Source of the DNA: Watersipora subatra
Lineage: Eukaryota > Bryozoa > Gymnolaemata > Cheilostomatida > Watersiporidae
Direction: 5' to 3'
DNA length: 64,000 bases
Assembly (NCBI RefSeq): GCF_963576615.1
Contig: NC_088717.1
Location: forward strand, 28,871,213-28,935,212
Within the stretch, counting starts at the first letter, position 1. Each line of letters opens with the position of its first letter. Below the pieces are notes generated by a model. That model searched no databases, was not told the origin of the DNA, and was given only the letters and a program-made list of their open reading frames with translations. This document shows positions 1 to 9,859 of the stretch, in pieces. Both the position numbers and the translations under genes were made by a program.

Positions 1-1392
1 CTCAGATGATTGCATTTCATTGTATCATACACGAAAGCATTTTCTGTGCACAACTGAAAGATGAATATGGAAGTCTTATGCTGAACATAATGAAACTAAT
101 AAACTTTCTCAGATCAACATTATCTCTACGACACCACCAGCTTAGCAAATTTTTGCAAGAGTCTAATTCTCAGTATGATGAATTTTTAGTACACAACAAT
201 GTCAGGTTAGTACCAAACTGCTATCTTCGAATTATATTTGACATACTTATTTTCATTACATTATGATGAGGTAAAAAAGCTCAGCAAAGTTGTGAATATT
301 GTCAATTATTTTTAATATACAATGTACTTTAATGTATATTTGCAGATGGCTGAGGAAGGGTAGAGCTTTGCAAAGAGTATGGACTGTAAGACAGCATATT
401 GAGCAGTTTTTTAGTGAGATTGGAGGAGATGCAGCAGAACGATTTTTAGAGATTTTCAAATCCACGCATTCACTGAGAGACATAGTTTTTCTGACAGACA
501 TTTTGGCTCATCTGAATGACCTAAATTTGAAATTGCAGGGTGAAGATCGTAATGTGGTAGAACTCTGGCAGGCAGTAGCATCTTTTAAAGACAAACTCCA
601 CTGCTTTTATGAGGACATAAACCGTAATATGAACCACTTTCCAATCATCAGAGAGTTTGTGAATGGTCGTGATGATGTTGTGGACCTTACAGCAGTTTCT
701 CATTGATGTTTCTTCAGAAATGGAGCATCGCTTTGTTGTCTTCGATAGTATCAATGGCATTATTGAGCTGGTTGCGTGTCCATTTCAGGCACATCAGTTT
801 TGGAAGGCCCAAGTTGATAACTTTCCTCTGTTTAGAGAGGTGTGGCAGAATTAAAGCTGTGTGATTTAAAGGCAGATATACTGGCTAGAGCTTAATTTGC
901 TGAGCAAACTAGTGTAGGGTTCTGAACGCAACCTGCTGTACATGAGAAGTATCTTAAGCTATGCAATATGGCAGTGCACTTACTTTCTCTGGTACAACCT
1001 GCTTAGGTGAATCAATGTTTTCAAAGCTGACATTTATAAAAAGTAGGTATCGGAGTGTACTGACAGAGGAACATACTCAACAGCTTTTAGCTGTAGCCGT
1101 AACCAAAGATAAACCAGATATTGCAGCAATAGCTGCAACGCAAACTCACTTCCATGTGTCTCATTAACATTACAGATACTTCTTCTGCACAGTAGATTTT
1201 TGTTGAGAATAAACCTACATATATTATTATGTTACACCTTGTTACTTTCATGTTTATGTTCATGTATATATGTTTACTTACACATTACTTAAAATACACA
1301 TACATTTACATACAGCTGTATTCATGTCTGGCCCTCCTGATAAGGCCTGGTTATCTGTTTGGCCCTCCAGCAAAAGTATTTGGGCACCCCTG
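1..1392 (+). mobile_element. hAT element, right-hand part, ending in a terminal inverted repeat
   Basis: The transposase remnant at 6-1167 is followed by noncoding sequence that ends at 1376-1392 in GTATTTGGGCACCCCTG. Its reverse complement starts CAGGGGTGCCC, a typical hAT terminal inverted repeat. The 8 bp after it, TACTGGAG (1393-1400), would be the target-site duplication, but the left end lies outside the window so this cannot be tested. The element sits 1.1 kb from the EMC7 first exon, on the side where that gene's first intron should be. Confidence 0.7.
6..1167 (+). pseudogene. hAT transposase (GTF2IRD2/ZBED-like), decayed, with a spliced intron
   Basis: The translation matches the C-terminal half of hAT transposases of the GTF2IRD2/ZBED-like group. 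A FHCIIH segment at the start is followed by a stretch ending EFLVHNNVR. It continues after an intron with WLRKGRAL and then LNDLNLKLQG, a strongly conserved hAT motif. The intron 206-345 has GT and TTTGCAG ends, and splicing rebuilds the conserved ...VRWL join in frame. Near 680 the frame shifts (from the frame ending in DLTAVSH to one reading LQQFLIDVSSEMEHRF). After several stops the C-terminal dimerisation region is readable at 961-1167 (FIKSRYRSVLTEEH, then KPDIAAIA). The N-terminal zinc finger and first catalytic residues are left of the window. The family is clear; the gene is dead from frameshifts and stops. Confidence 0.78.
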
Positions 1393-1407
1393 TACTGGAG
1401 CTATATA

Positions 1408-1955
1408 TATAATTCGGGAAACAGTCCCAACATCGACAAGTCCGAACCTAGACAAGTCCGAATCTCGACAGAGGTTGGTCCGAATCTCGACAAAGGTTGG
1501 TCCGAACATCGACAAAGGCTGATGCAGTTTTACGATAATTTAATCTTCAACAAATAATAAATGTCTTTTTGCAGTTCTATCCTCACTTCAAAAAATAAAA
1601 AATCAAAGCTACTCACTGAAGTTGAGATTTCAAATAAAACATTTTGCTAGCATAACAGTCAACCATATTTATGATTGTTACTTGTTTTAGCATTCGTTCT
1701 ATATTTAGGTTGGGCAAAATATTGTTAGGCCTACATAAGCTGGGGAGTGCTGCATCAAATGGATCACAAGATATTTTTGCGCAAATAAATCTTTTACATA
1801 TAAATCGCTCATTTACTATGAAAATAGTAGATGGTAAAATAGTAAAACTGCTGTCGAGATTGGGCCAACCGTTGTCGATATACAAACTCGTCGAGTTTCA
1901 AACCAGTCGAGGTTCGGACTATAAACCATATAATTCGAAACCGCGTACATCGAGA
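1408..1955. repeat. Inverted-repeat element with iterated TCCGAACCTCGAC motifs
   Basis: The left side (about 1420-1525) repeats a 20-24 bp motif of the form TCCGAAYCTCGACAAAGGTTGG. The same motifs recur in reverse complement at about 1850-1925 (GTCGAGATTGGGCCAACCG, then AGTCGAGGTTCGGAC). Both outer edges carry a degenerate TATAATTCG. This looks like a MITE with subterminal iterons, directly next to the hAT terminus. No convincing protein lies between the arms. Confidence 0.4.
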
Positions 1956-1959
1956 TAAG

Positions 1960-2530
1960 TCTAGAAGGATCTTACCAAGGATCTAGCACGAAAATGGTTA
2001 CCTTATATCACTCTTAGAGTAAGGGTATAACTTTTATTGGTTATTTTTAATATTTTGTCATTAATATTATTATTTTAGTATTTTGTTAGTTGTGTATTTT
2101 AATTTTTAGACTTGAAGAATAAAAAGCATCGTTTACTGGTAAATATAAGTATTACTTATAATAGCTCAACATCTTCACTCGTGCCTGAATCAGTAGCCTA
2201 ATATTAAAATTAGTTCACGCAAACCAAGCAAAAGTGCACAAACTAAACATAGTCAAACTAAAATAAAATAACAAAGCAAATTTAAGACTGATGTTTACGT
2301 AGATTAATTATATATAGTGTAAACTTTTTCTAAACACACGTAACAGTTTGGTTTGCGTAACCTTTTGGGAGGCGCCCAAAGACGCATTTTTATAAAAATT
2401 CATAGCTCAATATAAGGCTTACAGCTTTTCACGGGTTTTGGCAACCATGAGTTTTTAGTCTTTAATACCATATATATGTCAATCTAAATTAGTCAGTTTT
2501 ACATTTGTACATCACAACTCAGCAAGACTT
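1960..2530. other. AT-rich stretch without recognisable feature
   Basis: No gene, repeat or RNA was recognised here. If the EMC7 call is right, this is the 5' part of its first intron. Confidence 0.5.
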
Positions 2531-2535
2531 CTTAC

Positions 2536-2726
2536 TCTGGTACGGCTATGTAAGAGCCACCATTCACAAATATATGCGCTCTTTTAAGCCACCCTTCGTG
2601 TCCATCTAGCAATTTTCTGTCGATCTGAACTTTTCCTGTCACAGCATACGTTGTTGTCGATAAATTGTCGCCATAACATAATATAATGCAAGATGTAAGA
2701 AATAATACTATATTAAAGTCGGCCAT
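2536..2726 (-). CDS. EMC7: EMC7-like first exon (ER membrane protein complex subunit 7)
   Basis: The exon begins at ATG 2726 (reading MADFNIVLFL) with a hydrophobic signal peptide of about 20 residues. It continues with YAVTGKVQID and GWLKRAHIFVNGGSYIAVP. This matches the start of EMC7 proteins, which have a signal peptide and then a lumenal beta-sandwich beginning Y-x-I-x-G-x-V and containing W-x-x-x-A-x-V-x-V-x-G-G-x-Y. EMC7 is part of the ER insertase for tail-anchored and multi-pass proteins. The exon ends at the donor GTAAGAAG (2535 downward). An in-frame upstream ATG exists at 2804, but the inner one precedes the signal peptide directly. The next exon (DGSF-type motif) was not found to the left, so it is probably outside the window. 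The identity rests on about 40 residues. Confidence 0.65.
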
Positions 2727-2892
2727 CGCGCTGGGACGATGTGGGCTAAATGATTCGATTGGCTCTTGCAAACCAAGGTACGTATCGCAACCGTTTTGTC
2801 GCACAAGTTACAATCCGGTTAGATATTTCGCGTGTTAATAAGTTGGCCGTGGCATCTCGTAAAGTCTAAGTCTATAGCCTTCAAGATAATCA

Positions 2893-3015
2893 AAATAATG
2901 ATCTAAATCCCATAGAGTTACTAGCGTGTAATTGTAGAATGCTAACCACTGAATTATACTACCTCTAAAATGGCCAAGGTCATTTATTTGCGCACAAATA
3001 TGAGCGCCATCTTTT
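2893..3015 (-). repeat. tRNA-derived SINE-like repeat, copy 1
   Basis: Read on the minus strand, GGTAGTATAATTCAGTGG followed by TTAGC resembles a tRNA D-arm/A box. About 45 nt later GGGATTTAGATC resembles a weakened B box. A related copy lies at 8922-9047. A conserved GATGGCGCTC block marks one end in both copies. The tRNA origin is an inference from the box spacing. Confidence 0.4.
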
Positions 3016-3020
3016 TTCAT

Positions 3021-3541
3021 TCTACATAATCACGCTCTCTTTATAGTAACCTACAACATTTCATCTCAATGAGCTTGTGGGTGATTTTATCCATCTCCAA
3101 TTTTAACCAACCTATTTATCAAAGTCAAGCTAGCTAAAGGTTTACAGATTTTAGGCTATAGGTTTTTGTTGTAGATGGTTTGTAATTGTTGGCTTAAAAA
3201 CTTGTATTGTTGAAAATTTATATAATAATAGTAACCAAACTAAAATTGAACATCAGCGACTATTAGTGATTTAACGAAATAACAACAATCATAAGCAATA
3301 AAATAAAATCCGTTCAAAATATCTGTGTTTTTAAGCCGATTCAGATTAAAATTGCTAAAATCAGCACCCATGCCGATGTGAACAGCTGTAATAGGGCGGC
3401 ACTGCTACAATCAATGCATCAGTTAATCTACCTTCATCTTACATTGATAAAAATTTATATGATGTGCGGTTAGCTTGTTGCCTAGTCTCAGACCTATGGT
3501 ATCTTGTATGTTCTGCAATTATTGTATGAATGACCACTTTA
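3021..3541. other. AT-rich spacer without recognisable feature
   Basis: No feature was recognised. This region would hold the 3' exons of the minus-strand P-element transposase, but no motif from that part of the protein is readable. Confidence 0.4.
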
Positions 3542-4004
3542 TCAGACCCTTGTTACACACAATTGTTCCAAATGAATGCAACACGTGTGACACGGATCCA
3601 GCAGAGTGAAAATCTGTTCACCAATACACATAAGATATGGTTGAACAGGCTCACGTAAGGTCATCAGAGCTCCCAGTCCTTTACACAGTCCTTTACCTAT
3701 ATTAGAAGCATGAGCATCTAAGGTTACACATGCAATAAAAAATCCATGCTGCTGGAGAGTTTCAATCGTATGCAGAAGAAGTTGTCTTAAAGTTTTTGCT
3801 GACAAACTGGTAGTGAAAAAGAATGCAACAGGTGCTCTCCATGAACCTCGAAAACCAGTCATCATAAAAACCATAGCCTCTGTTGCTTCCTTACCATCTT
3901 CTTCTGGCTCATATCCAAGATCACATAAGCCAAGCATAGTCTTAAAATGTCTGTCATATCTTTGCATCTTACGTATACTCACAGCATCCAGTGTTAAACA
4001 AATG
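3542..4004 (-). pseudogene. P-element/THAP9-like transposase, catalytic-core exon
   Basis: The exon follows an acceptor (GGTTTTTTAG, ending at 4005) and reads LTLDAVSIRKM, the position of the first catalytic Asp in P-element transposases (family form LDEMSI.K). Then come EAMVFMMTGFRGSW and a region equivalent to the GTP-binding insertion domain. The second catalytic-Asp motif appears as VTLDAHASN and the family motif LDPCH as FTLLDPCH. After LDPCH the expected KL.RN is missing and the frame ends. Three other exons of the same family lie further right on the same strand (7586-8895). Without a complete 3' half this is most likely a fossil, though a domesticated THAP9-like gene with distant exons is not excluded. 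Confidence 0.72.
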
Positions 4005-4915
4005 CTAAAAAACCAATGTTATACATTATGGTAAAGATAATAGGACCACATTCAAAACAAGTATATAGGTGTTTTGAAACTGACAGTTTCAAAATGAATT
4101 TGGTAATCATCTCGCATATTAAGTTTGACTGCCAACAGGCGTAGTTTTTCAAGCCAGATTCATTTTCAAGGTTAGAAGCTAGCTTCAAAACGCCTGATAT
4201 GGATCAAGGCAGATATCCCAACAATGTTACCTTTTTTATTGTCTGCAGGCACTGGGCCACCCTAAAGACAGGACTCTTAGCAGTGCTCCTTGGGTTCAGA
4301 AACTAGAGTTTGTGTGAGAGAGCTTGCCTCTTACAGCAGTTGCACCGACACGAGCTAGTCACTGAGCTTCCCTGCCACTTTTATATTGCTTGTTTATAAA
4401 GATGCTACCCGTATCCTAGCAATTAAAAATGTTACTCAATTCGCTTCACATTTTCAATGTGAAAAGGTTCAACCATACTGCAAATTAATATGACACAACT
4501 AGTAAAAACTTATGCTTTGCCAACCTGCAGCAAGCAACATTAGTCCTATAAACTATGTTTTCTCAGTCCTCCATTTTACTATTATTGACACCAAACACAA
4601 TAAGCTAAAGACCAAATCAAGGCTTCTACTGTTGATTACTCACTAAGTATATTGGTCCAGATTTTCGTTCTTCTTAAAATGAAAGTCAACACGTAATTTT
4701 AAGAATGCTTTATATGATTGGTAATGCATCATACAACGTTGATTGAACGAGAAAACAAAATTTTAGCAGATATTTCTAATAGTTTAGCAGGTTCAAAGTT
4801 GAAAATATATTTTGGTGCATTTACCTCGGACCATCACTGAGTCCTAATTCAGCCGTTTCCGGTAACTTATTCCTTAGTGAGATAACGTCTAACGCATTTG
4901 AATTTTTTTGTTTAG
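4005..4915. other. Intron-like spacer between transposase remnants
   Basis: No coding motif was seen on either strand. It lies between the P-element core exon (minus) and the THAP exon (plus). Confidence 0.4.
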
Positions 4916-4934
4916 CCACAATCAAGTAGTTACA

Positions 4935-5247
4935 ATGCGTAGATGTCTTTTTGATAGTTGCGAATCTGACACTAGAAGTCATGGCATAACTTCTTTTAGA
5001 GTGCTTGTGTCTCAGTCTCCAAATTTAGCAAAATTATGGCTGTTTAAGGCAAAGCGTGCCGATTTTACCTTTCGCAGACTACCTGCTAGTGCCGTCGTGA
5101 GCATTAGGCACTTCCATGAGAGCCAGCTATACTCTGAAAAACTTGGGACAACCACAAGATTAAGGGTGAAAAAGGGAGAAGTTCCATTTCCTAATTGTGT
5201 TGTACCATACAGCAAGAGGGCATCATCGAACAGGAAAACCTCAACTG
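4935..5247 (+). pseudogene. THAP-domain exon of a Kolobok-like transposase
   Basis: ATG 4935 opens MRRCLFDSCESD, the C-x4-C of a THAP zinc finger, a sequence-specific DNA-binding fold. The later W (KLWLFKAK), the HF of RHFHES and the GEVPFPN near the end correspond to conserved THAP positions. The third zinc ligand, normally VCSxHF, reads VSIRHF, so the Cys is replaced by Ser. The exon has a plausible acceptor (TTTGTTTAG ending 4915) and ends at a strong donor GTAAGTAA at 5248. Transposase exons of the same strand follow at 5810-6855. Confidence 0.6.
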
Positions 5248-5809
5248 TAAGTAACTTATAAATGATTTTAAATAAATATTAATAACCAATATAATAGTTT
5301 TATAATATAAATTAATAAATATAATAATTAAAAATATTTTTAGTGTACATAAGTAGACAGCAATGATTTAATATGACTGGATGACAATGAGAGTCAGGCT
5401 GAGTTTCATACGTTTGATTTTAACCTGATTCACTTGAATTAACTGGCAAACTGAGTAAAAGTTAGTCAGGGAATTTAAATTTTCTGTTTGGTCTGGATTG
5501 TCAAAATTGCCCTAATTGTTCATAAAATACATGACTAATATAATCATAAAATTTGGATTGCATTACTATTTTTATATTCAGGCTACCATTACTAATATAG
5601 GCTTTACAGATCGCTTGATGTGATTAGCCTATACTTACAATCAGGTATAACTATTTAACTATGTGTAGTGTTAGTGTGTGTTGGTGATGGTGGTAGATAG
5701 CGGTTATGGTGATAGTATTTGTGGTAGTGGTGGTGACACTGTAGGCAATGGTTTAGAGGCAATTCAAACGTATTAACTTTAGTGGTATTTATTTGTAATT
5801 TTTTGATAG

Positions 5810-6855
5810 GATGGATGGCATTGGACCAAGAATCTGGCCAAAAATCTGACTAGAGCATGCTGCGGTCCAATGTAAAAGCGATGCTAAGCTATTGGTTGAG
5901 ATGATACTTAGCATAGGTTACCATGTTGCTAATATTCATAGGAGCTTTCCAGGACACGACAAGTTCATCAACTGCTCTCATGAACCAATTGATCCGTGAG
6001 TGATGAAAAAATATATTATTTGCACCCAATGTTGTCATGAAAGCTGTATGTTGAATCTAATAATATATTCAGAAATAACAAATCACAGGCAAATGTGTAA
6101 TATAATATTTTATATATCACTTACAATGCCTTTGGTTTGTGATATAAGAAGATGTAGTCATTTATTGCATAATACTAAACAGAGATTGTACAGATGGTAA
6201 ATATTCTGCAGCTGGTTAACATTTGAATAAACAGAAACTTTGCAGATTTATAATATATTGAAAAATAACAACGAATAATTTGATATGTTTACAGAAATAT
6301 GGAAAGAAAGGTGAAATGGTTAATTCCAGGAAGTGCAAGGCACAAAATCCTTTGTGATGCGTTAGGGCAAACGAGACTGCTAAACACATTTCGTCTGTTG
6401 AACCATGGTCAATACACGGGTGCTTTAGAAAACCTCCCAGCCTCATATTAAGTTATGCACCAAAGCGAATAGACTTTGATCCCCCAGGATATTTTACGAG
6501 AATCAAACTAGCAGTGAAAGATCACAACACGAATTTGGGAAGAGAAGTTCTGACTGATAAGCTGTATCTACAATAAAATAATATAGGTATGGATTATACT
6601 ACTCTTCAGCAGGGATACCACTTTTACAGCTTGAACAACATTAAAGACAAATTTATGCAGAAATTTTATTAACACAATTGATAACTGGCATTAAATTTTA
6701 ATTATTATAAATTATTTATTAAAGATAGCGGTGGGGAACTGAAGATGACAGTATATTACTCTAAAGAAGCTAAAGGCTTTCGCACAAGAGATGTATATGC
6801 TGGAAAGATGTTTGAATTTCGAAGAGAGCTTAATTTTAAAATATTTAAAATATAA
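5810..6855 (+). pseudogene. Kolobok-like THAP-DDE transposase, C-terminal exons, frameshifted
   Basis: An exon ending at 5995 (donor GTGAGTGA) reads GWHWTKNLAKNLTRACC in one frame, then CKSDAKLLVEMILS and FINCSHEPIDP in another, so a frameshift lies near 5868. After an intron (5996-6294, acceptor TTTACAG) the frame continues with KVKWLIPGSARHKILCDAL and TGALENL. A second frameshift, fitting loss of one base near 6438, leads to SLILSYAPKRIDFDPPGYF and LAVKDHNTNLGR. These are the hallmarks of a large metazoan family of uncharacterised THAP/DDE proteins: C..H.P, hTg.LE..Hs, Y.pKR and LA..DHN.N. A last piece at 6725-6855 reads YYSKEAKGFRTRDVYAG and ends in TAA. Assignment to the Kolobok superfamily is from family knowledge. 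Confidence 0.65.
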
Positions 6856-6910
6856 AAAGGTAAAATATTTCTAAAAACTATATTTTTCTTAACTCACAAC
6901 TGAACTTACA

Positions 6911-7057
6911 TTAATTTCTTTCATCCATAATAAAAAGCTCCACTTCATCTGCGTCATTCTGATCATCATCTTCTGATTCTACATTTTTGAAGCCTACACA
7001 ACTCCCATTTGGATCAGGCAACATTATGTAGGAAGCATCACATGAAAGTATAACTTT
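6911..7057 (-). CDS. Possible C-terminal exon, acidic, unidentified
   Basis: Minus-strand frame of 48 codons ending in TAA. It reads SYIMLPDPNGSCVGF, then an acidic stretch ESEDDDQNDADEVE. The composition looks more protein-like than the surrounding sequence, but no clear acceptor precedes it and no family is recognised. It may be a terminal exon of the P-element-like gene or another remnant. Confidence 0.22.
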   Translation of the reverse strand, partial: KVILSCDASYIMLPDPNGSCVGFKNVESEDDDQNDADEVELFIMDERN

Positions 7058-7585
7058 TCAGTTTTTTCTTCCAATGTAAAGAAAAAGAAGTAGACGAGAA
7101 AGAAGTAGTTGTTTTAGCAGTGAGTCTTTTAGCCTTCGTATAATGAATGTAATAAAAGAACGATAGAAATAAACTATAGTTGAAATTTTTGAGCAATACG
7201 TATTAGCAATGGTGATCATAGAACGCATTCTATATGTGCACTTGTTTCTGGGTTGTCAGAATTGCGGGGTGCGTGCGGTCTCCATCACATTAGATAATGA
7301 CGAATCAAGTCAAACGCTACGATTCACGTGATTGGATGATTGATTAAGAATCAGTGTTACCAGCGGCGAGTCCGTTTCACAGTCATTTTTGCAATGGTGT
7401 TATCTATCCGATTTTTGCAAAGTATGCTGTTGAAAAAAAACTGTGTACTCAGTTATATGTTAATGCACAGGCATTTTTTGTTTTTAAAATATTATTCTGA
7501 GTATTTATCTGTTGTAAAAAATTAATTTATATTTTGCTAAACATAGTAAATTGCACAAAGCAAATAGGGTAAAAGTGGGCCTTCA
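7058..7585. other. Spacer without recognisable feature
   Basis: No feature was recognised. Possible intron of the minus-strand P-element-like gene. Confidence 0.4.
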
Positions 7586-7676
7586 TCAGTAAATTGTGTT
7601 CACTTTCCCTTCAACTTTGAGACACTCTATCACAGAACTGTTTATGCCAGGCTTGCAGTCAATGACTTCAAGCCAT
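7586..7676 (-). pseudogene. P-element/THAP9-like transposase, short exon
   Basis: After a good acceptor (TTTTTCTACAG, ending 7677) the frame reads WLEVIDCKPGINSSVIECLK. Joined to the previous exon it gives TLRKWLEVID, matching the conserved P-element segment PRTLRKWY...GEPGF. The join is phase-consistent (AA|A gives Lys). The frame reaches a stop at 7586-7588. A donor giving the phase needed by the exon at 4004 was not found, so a further exon or decay must lie between them. Confidence 0.52.
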
Positions 7677-7910
7677 CTGTAGAAAAATATCTATCGCCTA
7701 TCAGTACAAATACAAAAATAATGATTCCAATGATAAAATCACAAATACACTAAACCTTTTATCTTGAATTGCAACCTTTTGTTAGATAGTACTCATGTGT
7801 GAATGGTATTTAATTCACCCTCCCGGCTACATTGACAAAATAAATATTGATTCAAAATGAAATCTGAAAGACAGATCTAACACCAATCAATCATAGCAGT
7901 TTCTACTTAC

Positions 7911-8062
7911 TTCCTAAGAGTTCTAGGAGCGGGAAGAGTCACACGCGTTCTGAGAAATTCATATGCCTTCGGGGAGTAAAGATGCATTGTCAAGGCAAAA
8001 TGCTGTTTTTCTTCAGTGTATTTGTCAGACGTGAGACCAAACAACTTTTCAGGTATTCTTGC
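7911..8062 (-). pseudogene. P-element/THAP9-like transposase exon with FALTxHxYSPKAY motif
   Basis: The exon is bounded by acceptor ATTTAG and donor GTAAGTAG. It reads ARIPEKLFGLTSDKYTEEK, then FALTMHLYSPKAYEFLRTRV and LPAPRTLRK. This is the conserved segment ahead of the catalytic core in THAP9 and P-element transposases. The 152 nt are fully open and phase-compatible with exons on both sides. Confidence 0.68.
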
Positions 8063-8751
8063 CTAAATGAATAGCAAGCAATAAACAATTTTTCTTTTAA
8101 ATATTGGCGAAAGATAATACAAATTTTACTACAATCCTAAACTAGCTTGAACGCTATATTATAGTATGCTACACCCACAAAACCATGGGATCAGCCGAGA
8201 CTCTGTAAAAGGCTTGAAGACACAAAAATAAAACCAACTATCAATTAGTAGACCTACTACAGAAACAAGTTCAATAACACAACATAATAGACAATGTAGA
8301 ACCCAGAGTTGGTCCCAAATCGCGGTGATGTGATGATTTTCAAATCACCGTGATCAGAAGTTTACCTTATTAAAAAAAACTTGCTCTAGTGATAATGATA
8401 AGGTTTGCAGTTACTAACAAAGATTGTTCCATGTAACTAGCACTCCTGATCTATGAGAACAGTGACTGTTGTTATTTGAACTTAGCAGCACCAGTACTGA
8501 CCTACTTTGTCTCCAACACCAGCCAAGATGAATCAACCAGCAGTACAAATTAATTCAAGTAAAAGCAGTCAACCATAGTGATGTGTAAAATAATAAAATC
8601 AGGTAAAGGTTCACTAAAGGCTGGCTGTGAGTAGCAACAGAAGCAAGCTTCTTACCAGCTACTAGCAAGCTTCTTACCAGCCACTAGCAAGCTTCTAAAC
8701 AGCTACTGCTGTACTAGCGCTACTAATGCAGGAATAAAACGCTAAACTCAC

Positions 8752-8895
8752 CTGTGAAATGATATATCCATTAACCCTTCGTGTTTCAGGGTTGTTGCAG
8801 TAGTGGTAGCAATTAATGGCAAAATACTGATATCCAGCAGATAAATGAGTATTTTTCTTGAAATAGCTATGATCCCCCATTTCACTAATTACAGC
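8752..8895 (-). pseudogene. Possible upstream exon of the P-element-like gene
   Basis: The frame is 144 nt with no stop. It is bounded by a weak acceptor (GGTTTCAG) and a strong donor GTGAGTTT, and is phase 0 to phase 0 with the next exon. It reads EMGDHSYFKKNTHLSAGY and CNNPETRRVNGYIISQ. No domain is recognised. It is linked to the transposase only by splice phase and position. The THAP domain expected further upstream was not found. Confidence 0.33.
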
Positions 8896-8921
8896 CTGAA
8901 ACCCATAGAGCAGTAATCAAG

Positions 8922-9047
8922 ATGGCGCTCAAATCGTTGCACGGAAGTTAATTGGTTTAGATAGGCCAAGGCCATTCTAGGGGCAGTATAATTCAGTGAC
9001 AATAATGATCTTATAGAGTTACTGGCGTGTAATAGTAGAGTGCTAAC
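8922..9047 (+). repeat. tRNA-derived SINE-like repeat, copy 2, with internally inverted half
   Basis: The first half (GATGGCGCTC to TATAATTCAGTG, ending 8998) matches copy 1 at 2893-3015. The second half (8999-9047, ending AGTGCTAAC) matches the second half of copy 1 in the opposite orientation. Confidence 0.42.
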
Positions 9048-9859
9048 AACAACCAAGAGTGTGCCACAGCCAATCGTGACTCACGGTGTTGGCCGGGAAC
9101 ATTATCGTAAATTACTCCAAATCGAAAAGGAATTAACTTTGACAACTTTTGTAAATTAGAAAGTACGATTCTGCTACTAGATTAACACAGCTAAAACATA
9201 AATATGACTTCAGCAAACAATATTTCTAAATTTTGGAAGAGTTGTTTTCCCGTTTCCTTGGTCTCTACTTTCACCCAAGGGTGGTCTTAGGACTCTATAC
9301 TAACTTGAACCCAATAGAAAACAACTAGTGTTTTTTATTAAAAAAGCAATCGATTCAAGGAGCTGTTTCTAAAAAACCTCTAATAAAAGCTCCCTTCTTT
9401 GCATCGCAACTTGGAAACGCACCTCATTAAGGCTACAAGGATAAATCTCATTTGTATATACATTACTGATATCTTAATGCATTCAATTTTGCTGTCTAGA
9501 TCTCCTCTCACAACATACAGTTATAGTTTAGATGGCATCTCTATTTTTAAATTCAAACATTTCAGTATAAAGTTCGCTCGGCATACAGATCAAATCTACT
9601 TCCAAATTAGTTATTATCAAAAAAGATAGTCTCAGTGTCAAGTTAGCTGTGTCTTCAAAAATCTATAACAGTTCAAATCGGTATTTTGAACATTGTTAAG
9701 TTTTTACAGTGTTTGTGATAGATCACGAATGCGTGTAGAAATATGATGTGGATTGGTATGTTATGTGTGGTATTTAAGGAATTTACTCACTGGAACGCTG
9801 CACTTACATCATTGATTAGTAACTGTGTTCTCGTTTATTCTGACTACGCAAGTATTTAT
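9048..9859. other. Spacer without recognisable feature
   Basis: Short open frames exist but none has coding-like features. It ends at the 38-bp satellite. Confidence 0.4.

Noticed and set aside
2835..3020. Minus-strand 61-codon frame near EMC7
   Set aside because: Lies in the SINE-like repeat that recurs at 8922-9047.
6216..6446. Minus-strand open frame of 76 codons
   Set aside because: Antisense shadow of the Kolobok-like transposase exon on the plus strand.
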